The notes beneath the pieces were generated by a model. That model was not told where the DNA came from, searched no databases, and saw only the letters and a program-made list of their open reading frames with translations. Shown here one piece after another: positions 35,932 through 46,299 of a DNA stretch of 64,000 nt. The stretch is taken from positions 1,116,001 to 1,180,000 of the forward strand of contig NC_056758.1 of assembly GCF_018687715.1 (NCBI RefSeq), written 5' to 3'. A program made the position numbers and the translations under genes. The stretch's first letter is position 1. Every line of letters starts with the position of its first letter. The DNA is from Carya illinoinensis. Lineage: Eukaryota; Streptophyta; Magnoliopsida; Fagales; Juglandaceae.

Positions 35932-36821
35932 TTTCCACCCCAAAACAAATTCCTCGCATTTCTCTCTCCATTGGCATTTTCTCTCCACCAAACTTCCGGC
36001 CATCTTCCCATTTCTTCTGCCCAGAGGGAGGATTGGCTCCTCCCTCCCTCCTCCTGTTTGGCCAATGCTGGAATTGTCTATAGTTTTTTTTTTTTCCCAA
36101 TTTTTTCATATTTTTTCATTCGCAACACCAAGATGCACCTATTTATTGCCTATCGGCCTCCTACAACCGCCATGTGCCTCACCAGTAAACTCTCCAGCCG
36201 CTAATTAGTTGGAAGGTTGAAGAAAATTGATCAAAAGAGCAACACATGAGTCTCACGTGCGGCTTATATGATGTGGGAAATTCACACGCAACCACGTCAG
36301 GGAGAGTCTTCTGCAGTCACAGGTGGCACCACTGGGATCAACAATTTCAGATCTCTTAGATTTGACCATTACCCTATTTCCAAGAGTGGCTCGTGAACCA
36401 CACGTGACTCCACGACCAATGACAGTCCTATGCCTGCATATCGACTTATCTTCCAGTTGTTACTTTCCTATATTTCCTCTTTCCCTAACCAATAATCAAG
36501 ATAAAGTGGTCGTGAAAGTCTCATATAACCAATCCAGACAAACAAGATACAACACACATCAATTCATTGTGACTTTTAGTTCTAGTCTTATAGTCTGTTT
36601 TTCCAGATTATACAAAAATCGTTTCAAGCAGCTTCCCTTTAGCTAAAAATCGTTTCAACCATCTTTTTTTTTTTATATATATATATATATATATTTCTCT
36701 TGTGTTGCATTTGCTTGTTTTGGGATGATTATTGGGGATTTTCCCCCATTGAATCTAGTATCTTGTAACCACTTAGTTTATTTATGAATTTTCTTGCTTG
36801 AGAGAAAAAAAAAAAAAAATA
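35932..36821 (+). mobile_element. Retroposed poly(A)-tailed sequence (processed retrocopy)
   Basis: Present in unit A only; unit B has the empty site at about 62311. It ends in a 15-A tract (about 36805-36819) and is flanked by a near-perfect duplication AAATRGACTAATA (35919-35931; 36817-36829), the signature of LINE-driven retroposition. The interior is C/T-rich at its 5' end like a plant leader, with no recognised protein. It could be a retrocopy of a UTR, a non-coding RNA or an unrecognised SINE. Confidence 0.65.
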
Positions 36822-37722
36822 GACTAATAATAGTTGAGTACATGTAAACATCCTAGTATTACTACCATAGACACTATAAATAAGTGTAGTACTATAGAAT
36901 TAAGTTAGAAATAAGTTAGAATTTAGTATAATATGTAATTAGATACTAAAAATAAATATAGTATAGAAATAAGTTAGACACTAGTATAATATAATAATAT
37001 ATAATACTATATTATAATAATATGTAATTAGATACTATAGTATAATTCTAGTATAAAAATAAGTTAGATATTTGTATATAATTTATATAATTAAATTCAA
37101 GGATAATTAGAGACTAATAACCAATGTGATAACTGCTAAATGATAAATTAATATATCAATAATCAATTATATGTACACGCTACACATCATAGCATTACTA
37201 TCATGCATATTAACTAGTGAATATATATATAACTAATAGTGAATCATGTATTATGTATAATATATATATTTTATGACTATTAATTTATTTATCTAGATTC
37301 TAATATAGTAATATGTAATTAAACTAGATTGAAGTAGATTCTAGTTTAATTTTATATATAGTTATACTTTATGATTTAGTAATATTTTTTCATTTTACAT
37401 AAACATCTTGTGCGGTAGAAAAGTTGACCGGCCCCCTTAAGAAAAATTGCTTGTTTCGTCACTGCAACCAACGTAATCCTGTAATTTAAATAAAAATAAA
37501 TTTAATTTTATAAAAATTGACTCAAAGAGCAAAAAAAATTGAATTTATTTTTAATTAAATTACATGATTATGTTGGTTGATTTAATTTATTTTCTTTTAA
37601 ATTATGCAAAAAATGTCATGTTCTGAAATTTTTAATTCAAATTCAAAGAAGAAAAAGAAAAAAAATAGTTAAATAATAAAACAGTATTAAATTAAGTGTA
37701 AGCGTATATTGCTCCGGATTAT

Positions 37723-38721
37723 ATGTTAGGGAATATTTTTCCCTCCCTAGGCACACCGTGTGAACTTTCAATGTGCAAACGAGATCAGCCCGCTTTTGGC
37801 TCAGCACAGAGTAGCTTATGGTTTTCAGACTTATTTACTCCACGACCTTCGTTGCCTCTACCTCTTCATTCAGTGATGCCCTATGCAATCGATTGCCGTC
37901 CATTTGTTTACAGATTCTTGTCGCTTTTACAGGAATTCTCAAATAGCCTCATCCTGGTCAAGTCCATCCATGCTCAGACTATCACCAATCCCGTTCTCGA
38001 AGATCAGCTTTTGGCTACAAAACTTGTCAGGACGTATTGTGATCTGGGACATGTGGGCGATGCCCGTCTCGTGTTTGTTAAATTTTCTCATACGAGAACT
38101 ATTCTATGCAATGCCATGGCTGGTGGGTATGTGAGAAATGAGAGGTACCACGAGACCCTTGAGTTGTTTAAATTGATGGGGTCTGGCAATATGGAGATTG
38201 ATAATTATACATGCAATTTTGCTCTCAGGGCATGCATGGGCTTATTTGATTATAAAATGGGTAGGGAAGTAATTAGGAGGGCGGCCGAAAAAGGACTTGA
38301 AAGTGACCCTTTTTTGGAGAGTTCGATTATTAGTTTCTTGGTGAAATTTGGTAGTATTGATGAAGCAAGAAGGGTCTTTGACACAATGCCCGAGAAGTTT
38401 GTTGTTTGTTAGGAGCTCTATGATCGGTGGGTTGTGCAGGCATGCCAATCTAATGAGGCTTTTGATTTGTTTTTTGATATGCGTCGTTTGGGATTAGGCC
38501 GAGTCCCGTAACTATGGTAAGCTTGATCCAAGCTTGTGTAGAAGCAAGGTATTTGAAACTTGGCGAATGTGTTCATGGGTGTGTACTTGGAATGGGCGGT
38601 GATGTTTTGGTGCTTACCTCATTGGTTGATATGTATGGTAAGATGGGTTATGTTGAAATTACTGGCTCGGTTTTTTATAGCATGCCCACAAGAAATTTGG
38701 TATCGTAGAATGCTAAGATGT
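37723..38721 (+). pseudogene. Pentatricopeptide-repeat (PPR) protein gene, truncated
   Basis: A long frame (37723-38412) carries PPR-type repeats: KSIHAQTITNPVLEDQLLATK, VRTYCDLGHVGDARLVF, YVRNERYHETLELFKLM, SFLVKFGSIDEARRVFDTMPE. A stop at 38410 (TGG to TAG in a CW position) and a 1-base loss soon after shift the frame, which resumes with NEAFDLFFDM and IQACVEARYLKLGECVHG, LVDMYGKMGYVE. At about 38721 it ends where unit B begins, joined to synthase exon 12. PPR proteins bind organelle RNA; the length here (~330 codons) is well short of a typical PLS-type protein with its C-terminal extension. Confidence 0.8.
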
Positions 38722-39189
38722 CAGGATTTTATCAGAGATGTTAATAGCAACATGATAAGAGTGAGGTAATTACTATTCTATACTGTAATATTGTTTTTCT
38801 GAGTGCTCTAATGTAAAGTTCCAAAAGCTAGAGTGCTAGCCACTTTTTTATCATAGTCAGATTCAACTTCTATTGACTGGATTTATAGGGATGAGACAAG
38901 TGGGGAGGTTGGCAGCCAAGAACTATTTATACCAGGGCTTTTGCCCAAGATACCTGGCCGCTCCTACTATCTCTTTGGGAAGCCCATTGAAACAAAGGGA
39001 AGGAATGAGATCCTGAAGGACAAAAAAGTTGCAAACCAATTGTAATTGCAGATAAAATCTGAGGTTGAACGCAATATGGCATTCTTGGTTAAAAAGCGGG
39101 AGGAGGATACCTATAGGAGTGTTGTTGATAGAACATTATACAAGGCAATATATGCTACTTCAAATGAAGTTCCAGCATGTGAGCCTTAA
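38722..39189 (+). pseudogene. Synthase 3' fragment (partial exon 12 and exon 13)
   Basis: Near-identical to 32010-32486, including the splice donor GTAATTAC and the exon 13 acceptor region, but the exon 13 frame has a stop at 39043-39045 (TAC to TAA) and one Phe-to-Cys change near the end. It lacks exons 1-11 and any promoter of its own, so it cannot make the enzyme; it could be transcribed from the upstream PPR fragment. Confidence 0.85.
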
Positions 39190-41466
39190 AATTAGTTTTG
39201 AGAGAGACATTGTTCTTGTCTTGAACTCCTATCATTCTCTCTTTCCATGGAAAGAGGCTTATGTACAGAAGTTATTTTTTGTTTGTTATTCAATAAAAGG
39301 GGATGTTTCTGTACAGAAAAGAAATTTGCTTAATTGGAGACTGTTATATTTTTTCTTTCAAAAGGAACCACACTCTGGGTCAAATTTAAATATCTATCTA
39401 TCGATCTATATATCTGTGTATATATATATATATATGATCATATGTAAAATAAAGTTGTCATCTCATGGAATTCATTGTCTGCTTTAGAAGGCCATATAGC
39501 TTAATATTCATTGATTGGTTTGTTCTGGTTTTTCATCTTATCATGGTATGTCTTGAAGTGTTCCCCAAGCTGCATTCTTGTGTTCCCCAAGCTGTAATCC
39601 AAAGAATGAAAGCGTTCCAGGGAATCATACCAGACAATCTTGTGCTAGGACTATCTTTTGCCGTTCCTTCCTCAGTAACACTGATGTTGTGACAGGCAAT
39701 TCTTCTCAGGATGAGAATTCTCTGCCACGTCCAAGAACAATCACAAGGGCAATCAATCTCCTAGATACTCTAATTTCTAATCAAGTTGATTCTAAATCAA
39801 TCCAACCAAGAATTATATTATCTACTATATCTCTATCTCAGTCCCATCGTACCATGTTAATTTCTAATGTTTTGATGCATTTGCTCACCCCTTTTTCTCT
39901 TGCTCTTTTCTGATTTAAGTATTTTCGATTTTTCTTACTTGTAGATAAAGATCATACTAATGAAAGAAAATCATCACAGAGGAACGATCTAAAGTAAAAT
40001 GAATGACTTTTCACGGCGCCAAGTTCTCGCCTTAACAAGTTAAACTTCACCTCATTAGCCCCCGATGTTGCCAACACTTCCAAGACATGCATGACCAATT
40101 GCGCATGCCTCGTGGTCATGCCACATCCAACACGACGTTGCTTTCGTTAAACTACAAGCATATACATTATATAGAGGATAGGGCTCTTCGGAGGGCTTTT
40201 TTTTTTTTTTTTTTTTTAATTATTATTATTATTATTATTATTCAATTAATAAATTAGTCTTATTTTTATTTTCCTTCTTTGGAGAGAGGCTTTGCTCAAG
40301 CATAGATGGCCTATAAATTTATTTTCTAATACAGATTTCGCAGGGAAAAAAAAGAACACTTGAGGAAGAATATTATTATCATCAGTAGTTTCTATTAATT
40401 TCTGCTTGACAAGATAAAATAAGATATGGAAAGAATATTGTTTTATTCCATACTTTAACTTTATAAAGAAGTACAATATATATTCACGGCAGCCAATAAA
40501 TGATGACCAAAAGTATAGGGATATGTTTGACAAAATTCCAGCAAGCTAGCTGTCATGCATAATGGGGGGAAATTGATTTTTGTCTTGTATGTGGGACTTG
40601 ATCTTCGGCAGAGAAAATCTTCTCTTTGACAGTAGATGAAATCTTCTCATGATTTACGGTGGTGTCAGGTTGTGCCTTAACACTGCTATAGTATCATGGA
40701 TGCACGGGGCAATGGAAAATGAAACAATTGACTTTGCTAGCTTTTGATCACTGTAATCAGGTGTCATAGTGGGTGAAAGCCGTGTGCTAGCTTGGTGTTT
40801 GGCAGCATAAATAATTAGGAGAATATGATTCCTCAGATAAGTGTAGAAATGATCCATGATGACTCTCTTAGAGAAAAGAATGCGAATCCAATTAAAGGAA
40901 AGTTTACTTGCAAACTTTTTATTGACACCCTAAACGCATTTCTAACGTAGAAGTTTGCGACATCATCTCTTACCTTTTGTTGTCTCGGGTGAGACAAAAG
41001 TGGTTTCATGCCTGCTGGATCCCGCTTTTTAGTTATTCTCTCTTTTCTGATTCTTGCCTTACGCCAGCAATAGTTAAGAGAGAAGCTTGCCGTTGGTTTT
41101 CACATAGTTAAAGTGATTCACTCACTTTTTATTTGTTCTCTCATGGTGGAATGAATGAGCGGAAGCTAAGGTACCGGGGGTCACAATCCATGGATAGACA
41201 GGCTGGCAGTCAGAACATGATTTTTCAAAACTGTCTTGTGAATGGAAGAACTTAGTGGGAATCTCAAAGTACATGAGAAAGAAAAAAAAAATACCATGCG
41301 CAGTATAGTTTTGGATCGTCTATCATGTCATGAAACCCAAAAAAGAATATTATTTTCCTATTTAAGGATCAAGTACGAGACATTTTATAAACTGAGCAAG
41401 TTGTCCTGGTGTACTTTGTTCTTTGAGAAAACAAATCCTAGTTTTCACCACACAGCTTTAGTGATC
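39190..41466. other. Duplicated intergenic region
   Basis: Collinear with 32487-34253 but with small insertions: a (TA)n/(TATC)n run near 39395-39436, a T-run with (ATT)n near 40198-40243, and about 250 bp around 40395-40680 without a counterpart. Upstream of the unknown gene the copy has an extra stretch near 41045-41120. Confidence 0.5.
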
Positions 41467-42357
41467 ATGTCTTGGTATGGACGTTCTCTGTTTGGAGGCG
41501 GCAGCCGCACCGCTGGTGGAGTTGCATCAGTTGCCAATGCCAAGGAACTGAGCAAAGCAAGCTACGCCTCGGAATCTAATCAAGTGAGCCGGCCTGTCAT
41601 GATTGATGCTGAGGGAAGGAAAATGCCAGTCATCGTGTGCACTTCCAACCAAAGTGAGCAGAGCTATCTGGTTGAAACAATAGAGCCTATCCGCACACCT
41701 TTGGTCTCAGAATATACACATGGCTCACCACCAAAGGCTGATCCGGTGAAAAACTATGGGAACGGATATAGCCCCCCAACAAAGGCAGAGCCAGTGGAAG
41801 ATTACGTACGTGATGATGACAACCAGCGGAGGCATTCGAGTCCTGCTCGTGATCGCCCTCGAGAAGTTGAGGTCTTCCTCAACAAAGTCCAGACTGAAGC
41901 TAGCCAACCCAACAGGGTTGGCTCTTTAGGTGCCTCCCCCTGCGGCCAAACCCCTGTGTCAAATGAGCAAACTGGATATGTTGGCAATAGTGGTTATAGC
42001 TACGACAAGAATGGCCTTGTCACGGAACCAACTATGCGTAGGCCAAGTCGTTCAGCATGGGCGCCTGCAACACCAAGAAATGATACCAAACTCGACACAC
42101 CTACATCTGATATTGCCACAGCCATGGAGAATTTGAAGGAAGGGGCAAGGGGTTTATCTGTCACCAATGTGCCTCCACAGTCCCGGTACAATATACCACT
42201 CTCAACAGGGCCAAAAAGAGATACCTATTCAGACACCATTGACAGCAGTGTAAGGCGGTATGGCAACTTGAATATATCATCTCGGCCGCGAACCACTGGT
42301 GACACTTACGACAGTAGAGAGGCTGCTAAGAGGTATGGCGGTGCAAGTATTGCTTGA
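41467..42357 (+). CDS. Unknown plant protein, copy B (296 residues)
   Basis: Single exon, MSWYGRSLFGGG start. Same layout as copy A: ASVANAKELSKASYASES, MPVIVCTSNQSEQSYLVET, PxKADPVK and PxKAEPVE repeats, RHSSPARDRPREVEVFLN, then a 44-residue stretch absent from A (with NRVGSLGASPCGQ and NSGYSYDKNGLV), then RPSRSAWAPATPRNDTK and a conserved ATAMENLKE helix-like segment. The C-terminus keeps a DSREAAKRYGGASIA end but has a shortened first IDSxxxRRYG repeat. No stop or frameshift. As the longer form it may be closer to the ancestor, but that needs an outgroup. Confidence 0.8.
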   Translation: MSWYGRSLFGGGSRTAGGVASVANAKELSKASYASESNQVSRPVMIDAEGRKMPVIVCTSNQSEQSYLVETIEPIRTPLVSEYTHGSPPKADPVKNYGNGYSPPTKAEPVEDYVRDDDNQRRHSSPARDRPREVEVFLNKVQTEASQPNRVGSLGASPCGQTPVSNEQTGYVGNSGYSYDKNGLVTEPTMRRPSRSAWAPATPRNDTKLDTPTSDIATAMENLKEGARGLSVTNVPPQSRYNIPLSTGPKRDTYSDTIDSSVRRYGNLNISSRPRTTGDTYDSREAAKRYGGASIA

Positions 42358-42659
42358 AAGCCTCAAGTCAATGCTTCCCTGCACACTTTTACTTTAGGTC
42401 TACGGGGTTACCTGAAATTAATTAAAGAGGATTTATATCCACGAATCTACAGCTTGAATCTTCTCAGTTCAGTGCTTCCTGGGAAGTTTGATCGGCTACT
42501 TATCTTAACGTCATTTATCTGATATTGTACTAAGGTTTTATAGAAATCATATATGCAATAAACTTCAGTGGTATTGATTTACTTTAGTGTCTATGAAATC
42601 TTTCTTGGGATATTTTTTTTCTCTCTCTCTCTTTTTTATGGTTAATAAGAAAATGTTAT

Positions 42660-43970
42660 TACTATCAATAGGCAAAACCCAAGAATACATGACGTATATA
42701 AAAGAAATACCTACATCACCATTGAAACAAATTAAAAGTGCCTAAAACAAATCCTGAAAATTAACATCATTCAATACAAGAGCCTTGGCCCACAAACCCA
42801 AGACACTAAAGAACGTTCTTCGTCTTCAAAACATCTCTCATTTATTTTCAACCAAAGACACCACATCAAGCACAATGGATTCATCTTCCAAATGGCTGCC
42901 ACACGAATTCTCCCCTCAAAATCATTCCAACATGCAAGAATATCAACCTCTTCCTTCAGCATCACCTAAACAATTATTGTTCGAGCAAAAATCTTTTTCC
43001 TCAAAGACTTAATTCACCACCTCAAAATGAATAAAGAGATTATTTATAGATTTACCGTTTTTCTTACATATAAAGCATCAATCAACCATACACATACCAC
43101 GCTTTCTTAGATTATCCATGGTCAGAATTTTCACAAGCAATACCAACCAACATAAGAACGCCACCTTTGTAGGTATCTTCACTCTTCAAATGCTTTAACA
43201 AGGAAACTCAAAACCACAATGACAAGTTAGCACCTTATAATATGAACTAACCGAAAACCTGAAATTTCCTACCTGCATCCACAATAATCTATCCTCCTTT
43301 CCCTGTACAACCTTGAATTATAAAGTCATTCCAAAAAATCAATAACAACATCCACCTCCCAATCATTAACATCTCTAACAAAATCAACATTTCATTGAAT
43401 GTTATTATACAAAGAAGAAAAAGAATCGGCTACCACAGCCTCTTGATCCCTAGCAATCCTACCCAAAGAAGGAAAATCGATCTTGAGAGCTGAATCCCCA
43501 CACCAAATATCATGCCAAAACAAAATCATTTTCTCATCTCTCACCTTAAACTTAATATGTTTAGAAAAATCCCCCCAACCCTTCCAAATGGACTTCCACA
43601 AACTCACCCTATACACTCCTCTAACTTTATTTGAACACCAATCCCTCCACATTCTCTCATATTTAACTTCAACAACATTTTTCCATAAAGCATCTCTCTT
43701 CATGTGATATTTCCAAAGCCATTTTCCAAGGACTACTTTGTTAAAGAGCCTTAAATTTTGCACCCCCAAACCTCCACAAGAGACCGGCTAACAAACCTTA
43801 TTCCAACTAACCAAGTAAACCTTTCTTTTCCTCTCCTATATCTCCCCTCAAAAAGTTCCAAAAAATCCTCTCAATCCTCCTTACTACCCTTGCTGACAAA
43901 GGAAAAAGAGAAATAAAATAAGTCACAAGGTTAGAAAACGTGCTTTTAATCAGGGTTATTCTCCCCCCTT
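42660..43970 (-). pseudogene. LINE reverse transcriptase, C-terminal part
   Basis: Minus-strand segments include [14 protein letters not shown] (about 43950), VARRIERI-like text, NLRLFNKVVLGKWLWKYHM (43760-43700), WKSIWKGWGDFSKHIKFKV and DIWCGDSAL (about 43500), and LCLMWCLWLKINERCFED (about 42850). This is the usual C-terminal order of plant L1 proteins. Confidence 0.8.
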
Positions 43971-43979
43971 TAGACAAAT

Positions 43980-44739
43980 GAGAAAAGCTTCAAACAGGTT
44001 AGGGTGCACTTCTCCCTCTTACACCATCCAGTAAAATTTTGACACATAGTAGTCTTACAAGAATTATTGTGGGTGCCAATCCAACCTCTCTTTTCTCATT
44101 CTCAGACTCTCACTTCCTCTTTTTCTTCTCCCGTTGAAGATCTCTCTTCGTCAAAAACCCAATATCGTGATTCGTCTCCTTCTCCCCCCTCCATCGAACC
44201 CATTCCATCCCCACTCACTGGAGTACTACGAACCCACTAAACCACTTGATCCATATGTTTTTTCCTATTGCATTTTGAGATTATTCTGTTATTTATCTTG
44301 TGAGTTGGTTGTCTAGGTAAGATTAGTCTGGTTATCTTGGAGAGTGAGTAGGTTTTGGTTATGACTTTTTTTTTGTTGGTCTATGTTGGTCGATCTTGCA
44401 CAAATGGATCCAAATCATTTGCATTTGGAATTTTTTACCCCCCTAATAATTCATTATAAATTTACACTGGATCAAAATAAGAAAAACTCCATTGAAGGAT
44501 CTCTGCAAGGGCCCAGATGTGTTCAAGAAGAAAAAAAGAGTAATAAATTAAGTTGTTCCTTGGTTCTTAGTGATATTTTTCATCCAACTTGATGTTTATG
44601 CTTGTGCTTCTCACTTCTCTCTTTTTTTTTTCCCCAGTAACTTCACTTTTTTGTTATATCAAGAAAGGGATACAACAAGCGATGAGGGAGGGGGGAGATC
44701 AAGGGGAACAGTAATTCATTAGTTGGCCCCGCCGCCCGG

Positions 44740-44774
<35 letters not shown>

Positions 44775-44910
44775 CGAGGTGTTAAGGGAGAAGAAGGGGT
44801 ATACACTACAATGACTTCTATTCTTCATCTTGGTGGAGCTTCTATGTGTCATAGTATTATTAGTGGGTTTAAAACTTCATTTTACACCCATCTAGTTGCT
44901 AGCCCCTCCC
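43980..44910. mobile_element. Mutator-like non-autonomous insert (possible Pack-MULE) in the LINE
   Basis: 931 bp between perfect 9-bp duplications TAGACAAAT (43971-43979; 44911-44919), splitting the LINE motif KKLYLS | KGGRITLIK. The ends are weakly inverted (GAGAAAAGCTTCAAAC; GGGAGGGGCTAGCAAC on the other strand). The interior has gene-like text: a C/T-rich leader, a GTAAG donor near 44315, a run of 33 or so G at about 44743-44774, and a short frame 44383-44592. It may carry captured host sequence; the source is unknown. Confidence 0.7.
44743..44774 (+). repeat. Poly-G run (about 32 G)
   Basis: An uninterrupted G run after CCGCCCGGCCG. It could be real, but such runs are error-prone in sequencing and assembly. 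A shorter one lies at about 29684-29693. Confidence 0.8.
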
Positions 44911-44919
44911 TAGACAAAT

Positions 44920-45848
44920 ATAACTTTTTCCATCCAGCTAATCTCCTTTTAGTCTTCTCAATCACCCCATCCTAAATAGTGACAAATTTATGATGAGCCC
45001 CCAAGGGAAGACCGAGATATCTCATAGGCAGCGAAGATACCTTGCATCCCATAATATTGGCCAGATTTGAAATAGCACCCACAGGAACAATTTTAGATTT
45101 GGATAAGTTAACTCTAAGTCATGAAACAACTTCAAAACATAACAATAGTGCTCTCATAGCACAAAGATTTGATTTGGCTCACTAAACATCAACGTATCAT
45201 CATCAAAGAGCAAATGTGAGACTTTTAAGCATCTCCAAGTCTCATCACCAAAAGCCAACAAAAATCTTCATTCCAGCGCCATTTCAATCATTATACTCAA
45301 TGCATCCATAACAAGAACAAAAAGAAAATGAGATAGAAGATCTCCTTGTCTTAAACCACAAGAACTATTAAAAAACCCAACCAGAGAATTGTTCACTAAA
45401 ATAGAAAAACTCGACATCGAAATGCAATATTTAATCAACACCATTTCTCACCAAAACCATATCTCCCAAATAAATACAAGAGGAAATCCCAACTAACATG
45501 GTCATAAGCCTTTTCCATGTCTTATTTAATTAAAATTCCAGATTTACCAAGTTTGATTATACTCTCCAAACATTCATTAGCCATTAAAACTGAATCAAGG
45601 ATTTGTCTCTACTTCGCAAATGCATTTTGAGACTTCAAAATAATCCTCTCCATTACCACACTCATATGATTGGCTAACACCTTAGAAATAATCTTATCCC
45701 ATTTAACAAACTAATAGGCCGAAAGTCTCTCATCTCCACAGCCCCTACCTTTTTAGGAATAAGTGCAATAAAAGTTGCATTGAAACTTTTTTCAATTTTC
45801 ATAAGTGTATGAAATTCAAGAAAAACCTTTACAAAATATTTTCACACT
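44920..45848 (-). pseudogene. LINE reverse transcriptase core
   Basis: Minus strand reads FIALIPKKVGAVEMRDFRPIS (near 45780-45720), SQNAFAK, DMEKAYDHVSWDFL (near 45520), then the catalytic block LLFDDDTLMF (near 45200, where FADD is usual) and MGCKVSSLPMRYLGLPLGA (near 45040). The A-to-D change in the catalytic block and several stops show decay. Confidence 0.8.
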
Positions 45849-46142
45849 TATTAGTGGATTATATTTATTTAAATTAATTCCAATGTTTATCTAATTAATT
45901 CCTATGTTTATCTATGTATTTTGGGTATAGACAGATTTGTACAGCTGTATAGGATTTATAGGATTTGTAATTTGAATATTTAGATTGGGTAGATAAGTAT
46001 GGAAAACATATTTTATCCAATATTTGAATCCCTTTAAAATAGGAAGTTAGATTTCGAATTTCCTATCTTTGTAATCTATTTTTTGCTATTTATGGATGAG
46101 AAGAAAGAGGAGGAGATTGATTCAGCAAAAAGAAAATTGTTA
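45849..46142 (+). repeat. 5' LTR of the 46-50 kb copia element
   Basis: 294 bp, same length as the 3' LTR. A TATA-like GGGTATAGA is at about 45930. Followed directly by the primer site. Confidence 0.9.
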
Positions 46143-46153
46143 TGGTATCACAG
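46143..46153 (+). promoter_or_regulatory. Primer-binding site of the copia element
   Basis: TGGTATCACAG, one base off the canonical TGGTATCAGAG for initiator tRNA-Met. Confidence 0.8.
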
Positions 46154-46299
46154 TAAGGTTCAGAATCCTAGGTCCTATTTTTTTTTTTTTTCTGATTCTA
46201 AGATTTTTTTTTTTTGGCTAGGGTTTTTCTGTTTCCAAAGTTGCGGCTATTTTTTTCTCTAGTCTCAAGGTTTAAGGCTAGAGTTTCTTGTCTATCATA

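Larger units (their letters stand above)
32010..38721. repeat. Tandem duplication unit A (synthase 3' end - unknown gene - truncated PPR)
   Basis: Starts within exon 12 of the synthase gene at the point homologous to 38722. It matches unit B in the stretches 32010-35340 with 38722-42630, 35338-35465 with 52640-52775, 35470-35930 with 61800-62315, and 36822-37690 with 62300-64000. Differences are mostly single bases and small indels, plus a retroposed insert specific to A at 35932-36821. Confidence 0.85.

Noticed and set aside
44643..44852. Proline-rich frame on the minus strand
   Set aside because: The proline run is a translation of the poly-G tract.
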